Assembly (NCBI GenBank): GCA_902789555.1
Contig: CADAOF010000004.1
Coordinates: 62,001-126,000 of the forward strand
DNA length: 64,000 nucleotides
Direction of reading: 5' to 3'
Origin: an uncultured Lachnospiraceae bacterium
GTDB lineage: Bacteria; Bacillota; Clostridia; Lachnospirales; Lachnospiraceae
The position numbers and the translations under genes are program-made. This document shows, one piece after another, positions 34,605 to 43,132 of this stretch (position 1 is the stretch's first letter; each line of letters starts with the position of its first letter). The notes beneath the pieces were generated by a model. The model was not told the DNA's origin. It saw only the letters and a list, made by a program, of their open reading frames with translations, and searched no databases.

Positions 34605-35303
34605 ATGGCGAACATCCTGATCTGCGACGACGAGAAAGATATCGTGAACGCGCTGAAGATCTATTTAAGCGACCCGGACTATACGCTGTTTGAAGCGTAT
34701 GACGGCGAAGAGGCTTTGAGGATCCTGCAGGAAAACGACATCCAGTTGATCCTTCTGGATATCATGATGCCGAAACTGGACGGGATCTCGGCGCTCGCGC
34801 GGATCCGGGAGATCAGCAATGTTCCGGTCATCCTGCTGACGGCCAAAAGCGAGGACAGCGACAAGATCCTGGGCTTAAACGTCGGGGCGGACGATTACGT
34901 CACCAAACCCTTCAATCCGCTTGAAGTAACGGCCAGGGTGCGTTCGCAGCTGCGGCGTTTCCTGAAGCTGGGCAGCGGAATGCAGCAGCCGGAGGTCCTC
35001 CGCATCGGCGGCATCGAACTGGACGACAAGGCCAAGAAGGTGCTGTTGGACGGTGAGGAGATCTCCCTGACGCCGAAGGAATTTGAGATCTTAAAACTCC
35101 TGATGGCAGAGCCCGGCCGCGTGTTCTCACCGAAGGAGATCTACCGGGAGATCTGGAAGGAAAGACCCATCGGTTCGGACAATACGGTGGCGGTGCATAT
35201 CCGGCACCTCAGAGAAAAGATCGAGATCGATCCTGCCGATCCCCGCTACATCAAAGTGGTCTTCGGCCAGGGGTATAAGATGGAAGGAGGAAATCGGAGA
35301 TGA
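34605..35303 (+). CDS. OmpR/PhoB-family response regulator
   Basis: This 232-residue regulator has a receiver domain with acidic DDE at 8-10, phosphoacceptor Asp52 in LILLDIMMP, conserved Thr in LLTAKS and Lys in VTKPFNP. A winged-helix DNA-binding domain follows (about 130-230; SLTPKEFEILKLL, then VAVHIRHLREK). AAGGAGGAAGAGCC precedes the ATG. It overlaps its kinase gene by four bases, so the two form one system. Repeated TTCAT/TTAAT pentamers one helical turn apart at about 34527-34542 could be an autoregulatory binding site. Confidence 0.94.
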   Translation: MANILICDDEKDIVNALKIYLSDPDYTLFEAYDGEEALRILQENDIQLILLDIMMPKLDGISALARIREISNVPVILLTAKSEDSDKILGLNVGADDYVTKPFNPLEVTARVRSQLRRFLKLGSGMQQPEVLRIGGIELDDKAKKVLLDGEEISLTPKEFEILKLLMAEPGRVFSPKEIYREIWKERPIGSDNTVAVHIRHLREKIEIDPADPRYIKVVFGQGYKMEGGNRR

Positions 35304-37219
35304 AGTCATTTTTCAGAACTGTCTGGGGAAAGCTGATCCTGGTGATCGTGTGCACCCTGTCGGTACTGCTGACGGGGGCCTGCGTTCTTGGCGCATCCCT
35401 TACCATAACAGTGGAAAACGGGAATATACACCTTCGTCCCAAAGAAGAGATCGAGCCCCTCTCGACGGAGAGTTTTTTTGAGATAAAAGCCTGGCACGTG
35501 CTGATCTCGCAGCTGAACACAGGAGTAATTGATTACAGTTATGCGGATAATTTAAACTTCCGCATTTTAAATGCGGAGTCCGGAAACTGGCTCTATAAGG
35601 GGCAAACGGGATCGTCGTGGGAATACCACTATCGTTTTTATGGCTACGATGGGCCGGGATCATACAGAGTCGCTTTTACAAAGGAAGAGATACCCTCCGA
35701 ATATCGGAATCATGTCATACCGTATGACGTTTTTGTCGGCGTTCCGGATGCTTCCTATGCTTACGATTACGGAAATGACTGGGTTAACGCTGCCTACCGC
35801 CTCGGCTGGTGGATCCTTGCAATCGGACTTTCGGCCTTCGCCCTGGTGATGGTCTGCTATATTTCTCTGCTCAGGGTATCTGCGCGTAGATCCGGACGGG
35901 ATGACCTCGTTCCCGGACCGCTGCATAAGCTTCCCTTTGATCTGCTGCTGGCGATATGTCTTGCAGCCTTTCTCGGTCTGGCGGTCCTGATTGACTGGAT
36001 CCTGCCGATCGATTACCTTGCCGAAATATATTGTGCGGTCGGTGCGTTTGTGACCGGCATCATCATTTTCCTGGGGCTTTCCATGAGCGCGGCAGCGCGC
36101 ATCAAAACGCGCACGCTGCTCCGTAATACCCTGATCTTCCGCGTCCTGAAATACCTGGTGGCGAAGCCTCTCGCCTGGCTGTGGAAGGGGCTGAAGAAGC
36201 TTCACGCCTTCAACATGGGCATTCTGCGGGGAGTGCCGCTCGTAGGGAAGACCGCGTTGTTTCTGGGAGTTCTGGCAATAGTGGAGCTGAATGTCACAGC
36301 TGCCGCTGACGGCGGCCTGCTGGTCCTCCTCAGTTTGATCAAATATCTGATCCTGATCCCGCTCGTTCTGTATCTCGCGCTCTGCTTAAGACGCCTGCAG
36401 AAGGGCGGCGAAGCGCTTGCGGCAGGCGATCTGAATTACCAGACCGATGTGAAGGGCATGCCTTCCAACCTGAAAAAGCACGGTGAAAACCTAAACAGCA
36501 TCGCGGGCGGCATGGCGATCGCCGTGGAGCAGAAGCTGAAGAGCGAACGCATGAAGACCGAACTGATCACCAACGTTTCGCACGACCTGAAGACGCCGCT
36601 GACCTCTGTCATCAACTATGCGGACCTGATCGGCAAAGAACCCTGCGAAAACGCGAAGATCAAAGAGTACTCCGGAGTGCTCCTCCGGCAGTCCGAGCGC
36701 CTGAAACGCCTGATCGACGATCTGGTGGAAGCTTCCAAGGCATCCACCGGAAACCTGGAAGTCGACCTTGTTCCCTGCGACGCCTCCGTGTTTCTCGCCC
36801 AGGCAGCCGGGGAGTATGAAGAAAAACTGCGGGATGCCGGTCTTGCCCTGGTCACGAAGCAGCCGGATGAAGAGGTCAGCATCATGGCGGACGGCCGGCG
36901 GATGTGGCGCATCTTCGACAACCTCATGAGCAATATCGTCAAATATTCGCTCTCCGGGACACGCGTATACCTCAGCCTGGAACAGGCGGACGGTGACGCC
37001 GTGATCACTTTCCGGAATACTTCCCGCGAGCCGCTGGACGCCGTGAATACGGAGGAACTGGTCGAACGCTTTACCCGCGGCGACGCCTCCCGGAATACCG
37101 AAGGGAGCGGCCTCGGCCTTGCGATCGCGAAGAGCCTTACCGAGCTCCAGGGCGGGAAGTTCCTGGTCTCGGCGGACGGCGACCTGTTCAAGGTGATCCT
37201 GAGATTTCCGAAGATCTGA
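35300..37219 (+). CDS. Sensor histidine kinase
   Basis: The protein has 639 residues. It begins with an N-terminal membrane helix (about 11-33) and an extracytoplasmic sensor segment to about 165. Several further membrane helices lie between 170 and 370, then a HAMP-like linker. The HisKA phospho-acceptor is in NVSHDLKTPLTS near residue 428. The HATPase domain has an N box in FDNLMSNIVKY and the G box EGSGLGLAIAKS. The catalytic half resembles VanS-type kinases. The multi-helix input domain is unusual for that group, and the extracytoplasmic segment is A+T-richer than its surroundings. The signal is unknown. Confidence 0.92.
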   Translation: MKSFFRTVWGKLILVIVCTLSVLLTGACVLGASLTITVENGNIHLRPKEEIEPLSTESFFEIKAWHVLISQLNTGVIDYSYADNLNFRILNAESGNWLYKGQTGSSWEYHYRFYGYDGPGSYRVAFTKEEIPSEYRNHVIPYDVFVGVPDASYAYDYGNDWVNAAYRLGWWILAIGLSAFALVMVCYISLLRVSARRSGRDDLVPGPLHKLPFDLLLAICLAAFLGLAVLIDWILPIDYLAEIYCAVGAFVTGIIIFLGLSMSAAARIKTRTLLRNTLIFRVLKYLVAKPLAWLWKGLKKLHAFNMGILRGVPLVGKTALFLGVLAIVELNVTAAADGGLLVLLSLIKYLILIPLVLYLALCLRRLQKGGEALAAGDLNYQTDVKGMPSNLKKHGENLNSIAGGMAIAVEQKLKSERMKTELITNVSHDLKTPLTSVINYADLIGKEPCENAKIKEYSGVLLRQSERLKRLIDDLVEASKASTGNLEVDLVPCDASVFLAQAAGEYEEKLRDAGLALVTKQPDEEVSIMADGRRMWRIFDNLMSNIVKYSLSGTRVYLSLEQADGDAVITFRNTSREPLDAVNTEELVERFTRGDASRNTEGSGLGLAIAKSLTELQGGKFLVSADGDLFKVILRFPKI

Positions 37220-37237
37220 TTCAAAAACAACAAAATA

Positions 37238-37265
37238 CGGCCGGGCAGGTCTCCCTGCCCGGCCG
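37238..37265. terminator. Bidirectional terminator
   Basis: The 12-base-pair stem CGGCCGGGCAGG / CCTGCCCGGCCG has a TCTC loop. The minus-strand side runs into TATTTTGTTGTTTTTG, a good T-tract for the MscS gene. Confidence 0.88.
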
Positions 37266-37293
37266 TGTTGTCCGTACGGATCATCGTTCGCGC

Positions 37294-38247
37294 TTACAGG
37301 TCGCTCGGCTTGATGCCGGCGGCGTCAAGGGCTTTCTTAAACTCGCGGTTCATCATGCGGCGGGCCATGTAGATGTTGGCTTCTTCAACGCTCGCAGTCA
37401 CCTTCAGGACCACGTTGGTCTCGTTCAGGCTCTCCACGCCTACGTAGCGCGGTTCGCTCTTGAAATACTTCGGATATTTCTCCGGCAGGGTCTTGGTGAC
37501 AGCGGCAATGACCTCTTCAGCCTGATCCAGATCCGCACTGCAGGCGACGGAGATCAGGGATACGGCAACGGAGGTGATCTCGGAGAGGTTCGTCAGCACC
37601 CGGATATCGGAGTTGTTGATGACCCGGAGGTTCCCGCCGGCGTCGGCGAGCTGCGTGGATACGATGCCGATACTCTTCACTTCGCCGCGGAAATCATCCA
37701 CGTTGATGATGTCGCCCACGTAGAAGCGGCCTTCAAAGAGGATGAACAGTCCGGAGAAAATGTCTTCGATGAGGCTCTGCGCACCGAAGCCGATGATCAG
37801 GGCCAGGATCCCGAGCCCGGCGATGACCGTGAGCACGTCCGCCCCCAGGATGTTCAGCCCGAAGATGATCGCGAAGATCACGATGGCGTAGCGGATCACG
37901 TTTGCAGCAAGGCCTTTCAAGGTCTCCACGTGACGGTTCTTCACCTTAACGAGGCTGAAGATCCATTTGATCACGCGCGAAACAGCCCAGCAGGAGGCAA
38001 TCATGATGGCGAGCGCGACCAGCCGCAGCCAGTCAAAGCCGCCCTCCGCGTTACGGATGGGGGTATACTGGTCAAGATAGGTTTCCCGGAAGAGGTTGAT
38101 CGCTTCCTGCTGTTCCGGCTTCAGGAAGAAGAGGAGCTGCGGCAGGTTGAGTGCAAGCAGGATCAGCAGGATCATAATGATCCCGATGAGGCGGGAGGTG
38201 GTTTTCCGGGGCTGTTTTTTCTGAATGGGCTTGGTCTTTTCCGTCAT
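37294..38247 (-). CDS. MscS-family mechanosensitive channel
   Basis: This 317-residue protein has an N-terminal hydrophobic helix (about 20-42) and two more before the pore. The family TM3/beta-domain signature is ILALIIGFGAQSLIEDIFSGLFILFEGRFYVGD near 150-180 (key residues AQ, EDIFSG and FEGRF), then RVINNSD. The C-terminal alpha/beta domain ends KALDAAGIK. It opens under membrane tension to relieve osmotic shock. GGAG precedes the ATG. Confidence 0.92.
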   Translation of the reverse strand: MTEKTKPIQKKQPRKTTSRLIGIIMILLILLALNLPQLLFFLKPEQQEAINLFRETYLDQYTPIRNAEGGFDWLRLVALAIMIASCWAVSRVIKWIFSLVKVKNRHVETLKGLAANVIRYAIVIFAIIFGLNILGADVLTVIAGLGILALIIGFGAQSLIEDIFSGLFILFEGRFYVGDIINVDDFRGEVKSIGIVSTQLADAGGNLRVINNSDIRVLTNLSEITSVAVSLISVACSADLDQAEEVIAAVTKTLPEKYPKYFKSEPRYVGVESLNETNVVLKVTASVEEANIYMARRMMNREFKKALDAAGIKPSDL

Positions 38248-38291
38248 TTTTAACTCCTTTACTGGGCATGCCGCAGATCCTGCGGAAGGCG

Positions 38292-40010
38292 TTACGGTGC
38301 GGTTACGGTATTGGTTGAGATGCTGTAATTGCTGCTGGTGTTGTAGATGCGGAATACTAAATAGGTCTTGTCGCCGGAGAACACGTTGCCGGCCAGGAAA
38401 GTGTTACTGTTGTTTGCCATCTCATCGGTCGTGAAGAACTGGTCGCTTGCCGTGATATAAGAATTTGAGCCGCTGTCATACTTCATGATCGTGACGACTG
38501 GTTCAAACTGGAGGCCGGATGAGGAGACAAGAGACCTGTATTTGCTGTCAATCGTATAGGTGACCGGAGTGCCGGTCCCGTAGCCGGTTCCCGCCGTGAG
38601 CTGGATGGCGTTCCGGCCGCAGCGGCTGCAGGTCCCGGTCGAGAGCGTATAATTGTGTCCGAGAGCAGAGACGCTGCGCGTTTCCGCACTGCCGCAGCGG
38701 CTGCAGGTCCGTCGCTCGGTTCCGGCGGCAGTGCAGGCGGCAGCGGTTGTCGTTGTCCAGGCTCCGTAGCTGTGCCCCAAAGCAGTGGTGTAGGCATCGA
38801 CATAACTGTTGCCGCAGCGGCGGCAGACATGCGTGGTATAACCCTGAGCAGTACAGGTCGCAGCCGTTACGCGCGCCGTGTAATCATGTCCTGCTGCGGC
38901 GATGACCGTCCTTTCCCGGGAAAGTTCTTCGCCGCAGACCTCGCAGTAGATGACGGTATCGAAGCCGCCGTCTTCCGTGCAGGAGGCTTCGCTTCGGTTC
39001 TCCTCGACAGCCTCGCCTTCGGTATGGCCGGTCGCCTCAAGAACGGTGGTCTCGCGGGAGAGTTCTTCGCCGCAGACTTCGCAGTAAACGACGGTATCGA
39101 AGCCGCCGTCTTCCGTGCAGGAGGCTTCGCTTCGGTTCTCCTCGACAGCCTCGCCTTCGGTATGGCCGGCTGCTTTCAGCACCGTGGTCTCGCGGGAGAG
39201 TTCTTCGTGACAGAGGCTGCAGTACACGACGGTATCGAAGGAACCGTCCTCCGTGCAGGAAGCTTCCGTGCGGTTCTCCTCGACGGGATCTGCGGGAGTG
39301 TGCGGACCGAGTGCCCGGGCGACCTTCTCGCGGGAAAGTTCCTCGCCGCAGACACTGCAGTAAACGACCTCATCCGCCGTTCCCTGCTCCAGACAGCTGC
39401 TTGCGACCTCATTTTCCGTCACCTTTTCCGAGAGCACATGGCCGTGCGCCGGCAATGCTTCCTTAAGGATGATGCCGCACTCGGTGCAGACGAAACGGAT
39501 CTCGCCCTCCTCGGTACAGCCCGCTTCCTTTGCAATGACCGGGTGTTCCAGGTCGTACTTGTGCGGAGCAGCAGGATCGCCTGCCCATACGCCGCCGATC
39601 TCCCCGGGACCGTAAATGTCGGGCACGGACTGGAGAGGGCGCTGCGCAGCTTCAAGGATCTCCCTCGCCTGCAGCGCGGTCCCGGAATCCGAACTGTCCC
39701 GGTTCAGCAGAACGATAAGGCCGATGAGGAGCAGCAGGCCGAAGGCCGCGGCGCCGGCGCGGACGGCTCCGGCAAGAAATTTGCTCAGCAGGGCATAGCG
39801 CTTCTTATCCTTCTTCTTTTGCCGCGCGGCGGTGAATGGATTCTCCTCCTCGCCGGACGGAACAGTCCCCTGGAAGATGTTTTCTTCAGCGGCGGTCACG
39901 GCGGATTCCCGGAAACAGGAGATATCGGGATTAAGCGGGCCATACTCCGCGTGGGAGGTATGCTCCGGCAGTTCCCGGTATTCATGAGATCTGACATCGT
40001 TATCCGCCAT
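38292..40010 (-). CDS. Membrane-anchored Cys-rich repeat protein
   Basis: This 572-residue protein has a cytoplasmic N-terminus of about 70 residues. One membrane helix follows (about 90-110, rich in Ala, Leu and Ile), then a long outside region. The outside part carries tandem 46-residue repeats with YCxxCGEELSRE, SCTEDG and GHTEG motifs. Shorter zinc-ribbon-like units (TCSRCG, VCRRCG, LGHSYGAW) and a Cys-free beta-rich C-terminal domain come after. I choose ATG 40010 (MADNDVRSH) with GGAG seven bases upstream; the apparent TTG start at 40088 lies inside the promoter. Paired CxxC motifs suggest metal binding or disulfides. Such repeats occur in surface proteins of gut Bacillota; function unknown. 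Confidence 0.82.
   Translation of the reverse strand: MADNDVRSHEYRELPEHTSHAEYGPLNPDISCFRESAVTAAEENIFQGTVPSGEEENPFTAARQKKKDKKRYALLSKFLAGAVRAGAAAFGLLLLIGLIVLLNRDSSDSGTALQAREILEAAQRPLQSVPDIYGPGEIGGVWAGDPAAPHKYDLEHPVIAKEAGCTEEGEIRFVCTECGIILKEALPAHGHVLSEKVTENEVASSCLEQGTADEVVYCSVCGEELSREKVARALGPHTPADPVEENRTEASCTEDGSFDTVVYCSLCHEELSRETTVLKAAGHTEGEAVEENRSEASCTEDGGFDTVVYCEVCGEELSRETTVLEATGHTEGEAVEENRSEASCTEDGGFDTVIYCEVCGEELSRERTVIAAAGHDYTARVTAATCTAQGYTTHVCRRCGNSYVDAYTTALGHSYGAWTTTTAAACTAAGTERRTCSRCGSAETRSVSALGHNYTLSTGTCSRCGRNAIQLTAGTGYGTGTPVTYTIDSKYRSLVSSSGLQFEPVVTIMKYDSGSNSYITASDQFFTTDEMANNSNTFLAGNVFSGDKTYLVFRIYNTSSNYSISTNTVTAP
38952..39503 (-). repeat. Four tandem 138-base coding repeats
   Basis: The motif GACGGTATC or its variants recurs at 38952, 39090, 39228 and 39366, exactly 138 bases (46 codons) apart. 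The units at 38952 and 39090 are almost identical for more than 90 bases, implying recent duplication or gene conversion. The later ones have diverged. Confidence 0.9.
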
Positions 40011-40055
40011 GTTCTGCTCCGCCGGCGCTCCGTGCGCCTTGTTCTTCTTAACGGA

Positions 40056-40084
40056 ATTATCGCAGATGCGGAAAGCTTTGTCAA
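40056..40084 (-). promoter_or_regulatory. Promoter of the Cys-rich repeat gene
   Basis: On the minus strand TTGACA (40084-40079), 17 bases, GATAAT (40061-40056). Confidence 0.75.
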
Positions 40085-40119
40085 TCAATGTCCCGCGGGG
40101 AAGACGATCCGTAAATCCG

Positions 40120-40149
40120 TTGACAAAGCGCGCCCGTGCGTGTTAAGAT
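40120..40149 (+). promoter_or_regulatory. Promoter of tRNA-Leu
   Basis: TTGACA (40120-40125), 18 bases, TAAGAT (40144-40149), 17 bases before the mature tRNA. Confidence 0.7.
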
Positions 40150-40165
40150 ATTCGGGACATGCCCC

Positions 40166-40249
40166 GCCGGTGTGTCGGAACCGGCAGACGAGACAGACTC
40201 AAAATCTGTTGTCCGCAAGGGCGTGTGGGTTCGAGTCCCACCACCGGCA
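40166..40249 (+). tRNA. tRNA-Leu (CAA)
   Basis: This is an 84-base class II tRNA. The acceptor stem is GCCGGTG/CACCGGC with discriminator A, the anticodon stem ACAGA/TCTGT encloses the loop CTCAAAA (anticodon CAA), a long variable arm (GTCCGCAAGGGC) follows, and the T-loop is GGTTCGAGTCC. CCA is not encoded. It reads UUG codons. Confidence 0.96.
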
Positions 40250-40258
40250 CTTCACTGA

Positions 40259-40310
40259 AATGATCCGAACCCGGTCCCGAAGGGGAACAGGTTCGGATCA
40301 TTGCTTTTTA
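40259..40310 (+). terminator. Terminator after tRNA-Leu
   Basis: AATGATCCGAACC (40259-40271) pairs with GGTTCGGATCATT (40290-40302), followed by GCTTTTTA. Confidence 0.85.
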
Positions 40311-40328
40311 CACAGGGAGGAACTCCGG

Positions 40329-41027
40329 ATGAAACGTTCCGAGATCAACAGGGCGCTGAAGGAAATGGAAGCCGCGTGCGCGCGGGAGCATTGCTGGCTG
40401 CCGCCGTTCTGTCATTTCACGCCTGAGGAATGGAAGAGCAAAGGTCACGAATACGATGAGGTCCGCGACTGCATGCTCGGCTGGGATATCACGGACTACG
40501 GAACAGGCAATTTCGAAAAGTACGGCTTCTCCCTGATCACCATCCGGAACGGGAACCGCCGCATGGCGGACCGATATCCGAAGGTCTATGCGGAGAAACT
40601 GCTTTATCTTAAGGAAGGGCAGTACGCACTGAACCATTTCCACTGGTCCAAGACAGAAGACATCATCAACCGCGGGGGAGGAAATATCCTGATCCGCGTG
40701 TACAACTCTCTGCCGGACGAGGAAATCGACCGGGAAAGCGGCGTGACCGTGCACTGCGACGGCCGGACGCTGACAGTTCCGGCGGGAACGCAGATCCGGC
40801 TGGCACCCGGCGAGAGCATCCACATCTCAAGACGGCTGTACCATGATTTTTCCGTGGAACCGGGGACGGGCGCCGTTCTGCTGGGAGAGGTCAGTGAGTG
40901 CAACGATGACGTCACGGACAACCGTTTCAACCCGCCTGCAGGCCGTTTCCCGCAGGTGGAAGAGGACGAGCCGCCGTACCGGCTGCTCTGCAATGAGTAT
41001 CCCGCTGCTTCCGACGAAGAGCGGTAA
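40329..41027 (+). CDS. D-lyxose isomerase family protein
   Basis: This 232-residue cupin matches the D-lyxose ketol-isomerase family: CWLPPFCHFTPEEW near residue 22, MLGWDITDYGTGNF near 50, the metal site NHFHWSKTEDIINRGGG near 105, and HISRRLYHDF near 163. These enzymes interconvert D-lyxose and D-xylulose and often D-mannose and D-fructose. GGGAGG precedes the ATG. It is followed after 19 bases by an SDR gene, so a small sugar-interconversion unit is likely. Confidence 0.85.
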   Translation: MKRSEINRALKEMEAACAREHCWLPPFCHFTPEEWKSKGHEYDEVRDCMLGWDITDYGTGNFEKYGFSLITIRNGNRRMADRYPKVYAEKLLYLKEGQYALNHFHWSKTEDIINRGGGNILIRVYNSLPDEEIDRESGVTVHCDGRTLTVPAGTQIRLAPGESIHISRRLYHDFSVEPGTGAVLLGEVSECNDDVTDNRFNPPAGRFPQVEEDEPPYRLLCNEYPAASDEER

Positions 41028-41046
41028 GCCGGAAAAGGAGAATGAC

Positions 41047-41781
41047 ATGAGGAAAGTCGCACTGATCACGGGAAGCTCGCGCGGCATCGGCCGCGCCGCA
41101 GCAGCGCGCCTTGCCCGCGACGGCTACGCGGTGTGCATCAACTATATCGAAAGAGAAGACAAGGCGGAGGAACTGGTGCAGGAACTCCGAGGAGAAGGCC
41201 ATGACGCGATCGCGGTTCAGGCAGACGTTGCCGATGGGGCGGCGGTCCGCGCGATGGCTGCCGCCTGCGAGAAGGCGTTCGGCCCCATCACCCTTCTCGT
41301 CAACAACGCCGGGATCGCCGGCCAGAGTGTGTTCCAGGACATTTCCGACGAAATGTGGAACCGCTACTTCGCCGTGAACATCGGCGGCATGCGCCACACG
41401 ATCCAGGCGGTCCTGCCGCACATGATCCATGAAAAGAACGGCTGCATCGTTAACATTTCTTCGATCTGGGGAAGCCACGGCGCTTCCTGCGAAGCCGCCT
41501 ATGCCGCGACAAAGCACGCCATCATCGGGCTCACGCGTTCGCTTGCCATGGAACTTGCCCCTTCGGGCATCCGCGTGAACTGCGTCGCGCCCGGCGTCAT
41601 CGATACTGACATGGTAAAAGTGCTGGGGGAGGAGACGCTGAAGGATCTTGCGGAGCAGACTCCGCTCGGACGCCTCGGCAAACCGGAGGACGTTGCAGCG
41701 GCCGTTGCGTTTCTCGCCTCGGACGACGCCTCCTTCATCACCGGACAGGTGCTTGGCGTCGACGGCGGATTCATCATCTGA
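41047..41781 (+). CDS. SDR-family oxidoreductase (FabG-like)
   Basis: This 244-residue short-chain dehydrogenase has the cofactor motif TGSSRGIGRAAA at residue 8, NNAGIAG near 85, catalytic Ser in NISSIWG near 137, YAATKHA near 152 and the end motif DGGFII. The Arg-Asp region after the second strand and the FabG-like C-terminus (GRLGKPEDVA) suggest NADPH use. It sits in a run with D-lyxose isomerase and an ATP-grasp gene rather than fatty-acid genes, so a polyol or sugar substrate is at least as likely as 3-oxoacyl-ACP. Confidence 0.86.
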   Translation: MRKVALITGSSRGIGRAAAARLARDGYAVCINYIEREDKAEELVQELRGEGHDAIAVQADVADGAAVRAMAAACEKAFGPITLLVNNAGIAGQSVFQDISDEMWNRYFAVNIGGMRHTIQAVLPHMIHEKNGCIVNISSIWGSHGASCEAAYAATKHAIIGLTRSLAMELAPSGIRVNCVAPGVIDTDMVKVLGEETLKDLAEQTPLGRLGKPEDVAAAVAFLASDDASFITGQVLGVDGGFII

Positions 41782-41790
41782 GGACAGTAA

Positions 41791-43005
41791 ATGAGTATGG
41801 AAAACAATAGACAGAAAAAACTGATGATCCTCGGCGGTTCGCGATACGCCCTGCCGGTGATCGAAGCGGCGCACAAACTTGGCATTCATGTGATCACCTG
41901 CGACTACCTTCCGGACAACTACGCCCACCGTTTTTCCGACGAGTACTGCAACGTAAGCATCATCGACAAAGAGGCTACGCTCGAGGCGGCAAGGCGCTTG
42001 AAGATCGACGGCATCGTGTCCTTTGCCTGCGATCCGGGTGTGGTGACGGCTGCTTACGTGGCGGAGCAGATGGGGCTTCCGAACGTCGGCCCCTACGAGT
42101 CGGTCTGCATCCTGCAGAACAAGGGACGTTTCCGCAGCTTCCTTGCGGAGCATGGCTTTACCGTGCCGACGGCCAGGCAGTACGTGCGGGGAGACGTGCC
42201 CGACCCTTCGATCTTTCACTGGCCGGTGATCGTCAAGCCGACGGATTCCGCGGGCAGCAAGGGCGTGACCCGGGTGGACCGGCCGGAGGACCTTCCCGCC
42301 GCCGTCTCCCACGCCCTCGATTTCTCTCACTGCGATGAGTTCATCGTGGAGGATTTCATTACGCAGAAAGGCTTTTCCTCGGATACGGACTGCTTCTCCG
42401 TTGACGGCGAACTGCGCTTCGTTTCCTTCAACAACCAGCGCTTCGATCCGGACTGCGAAAACCCCTACGCTCCCGCGGGCTTCAGCTGGCCTTCGTCAAT
42501 GAGCGGGGAGCATCAGGAAGAACTGAAAAATGAACTCCAGCGGCTGCTGCGGCTCCTCGGCATGCGGACGGCGCTCTACAACATCGAATGCCGCGAAGGG
42601 ACCGACGGGAAGGCATATCTCATGGAAGTCTCACCGCGCGGCGGCGGGAACCGTCTCGCAGAATGCCTGCGCCACGCGACCGGCGTCGACCTCATCGAGG
42701 CTGTCGTACGGGACGCGGTCGGCCTGCCGCTGAATGACGTTGCTCAGAAGCCGTACTGCGGTCATTTCGCGGAGGTGATCCTGCACAGCGAAAAGCCTGG
42801 GATCTTCGAAGGACTGGAGACCGATCCTTCGATCGCAGACAATATCGTGGAACGTGATCTCTGGGTAGCACCGGGCGAAGCGGTTGGCGGCTTCAGCGCG
42901 GCGAATGAGTCATTAGGAACGCTGATCCTTCGTTTTGACAGTGAGGAACGGCTTGCAGAAGTGATGAGAAATGTTCGAAAATATGTGTATGTCCGCGTAA
43001 AATAA
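41791..43005 (+). CDS. ATP-grasp ligase
   Basis: This 404-residue protein has an N-terminal PreATP-grasp domain (LMILGGSRYALPVIEAA, ITCDYLPD). A central ATP-grasp core follows: VIVKPTDSAGSKGVTRV near 145 and VEDFITQKGFSSD near 182, with the Mg ligands in MEVSPRGGGNRL near 278. The C-terminal domain is carnosine-synthase/CarB-like. It would ligate a carboxylate to an amine or thiol; the substrate is unknown. It lies between an SDR gene and a terminator, with the permease-cytidylyltransferase pair just beyond. Confidence 0.85.
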   Translation: MSMENNRQKKLMILGGSRYALPVIEAAHKLGIHVITCDYLPDNYAHRFSDEYCNVSIIDKEATLEAARRLKIDGIVSFACDPGVVTAAYVAEQMGLPNVGPYESVCILQNKGRFRSFLAEHGFTVPTARQYVRGDVPDPSIFHWPVIVKPTDSAGSKGVTRVDRPEDLPAAVSHALDFSHCDEFIVEDFITQKGFSSDTDCFSVDGELRFVSFNNQRFDPDCENPYAPAGFSWPSSMSGEHQEELKNELQRLLRLLGMRTALYNIECREGTDGKAYLMEVSPRGGGNRLAECLRHATGVDLIEAVVRDAVGLPLNDVAQKPYCGHFAEVILHSEKPGIFEGLETDPSIADNIVERDLWVAPGEAVGGFSAANESLGTLILRFDSEERLAEVMRNVRKYVYVRVK

Positions 43006-43010
43006 CAACA

Positions 43011-43050
43011 AAGGGCTTGACAAAGAGCGGTCAAGCCCTTATCTTTGTTT
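43011..43050 (+). terminator. Terminator after the ATP-grasp gene
   Basis: AAGGGCTTGAC (43011-43021) pairs with GTCAAGCCCTT (43030-43040), then ATCTTTGTTT. Confidence 0.88.
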
Positions 43051-43132
43051 CAAAGGACAAAGACTTTCCGGGAAAACGAAACATCGGGAGGCCTTTGCCT
43101 CTCATTTGTGCTTTTTCGAGAGGAGAGTTTCC

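Noticed and set aside
40062..40088. TTG at 40088 as the start of the Cys-rich repeat gene
   Set aside because: It overlaps the -35 hexamer of a TTGACA-17-GATAAT promoter, so it would not be transcribed. ATG 40010 has a ribosome site.
38655..40328. A plus-strand frame extending upstream of the D-lyxose isomerase gene
   Set aside because: It runs antisense through the Cys-rich repeat gene and across tRNA-Leu and its terminator. Only the part from ATG 40329 has a ribosome site and family motifs.
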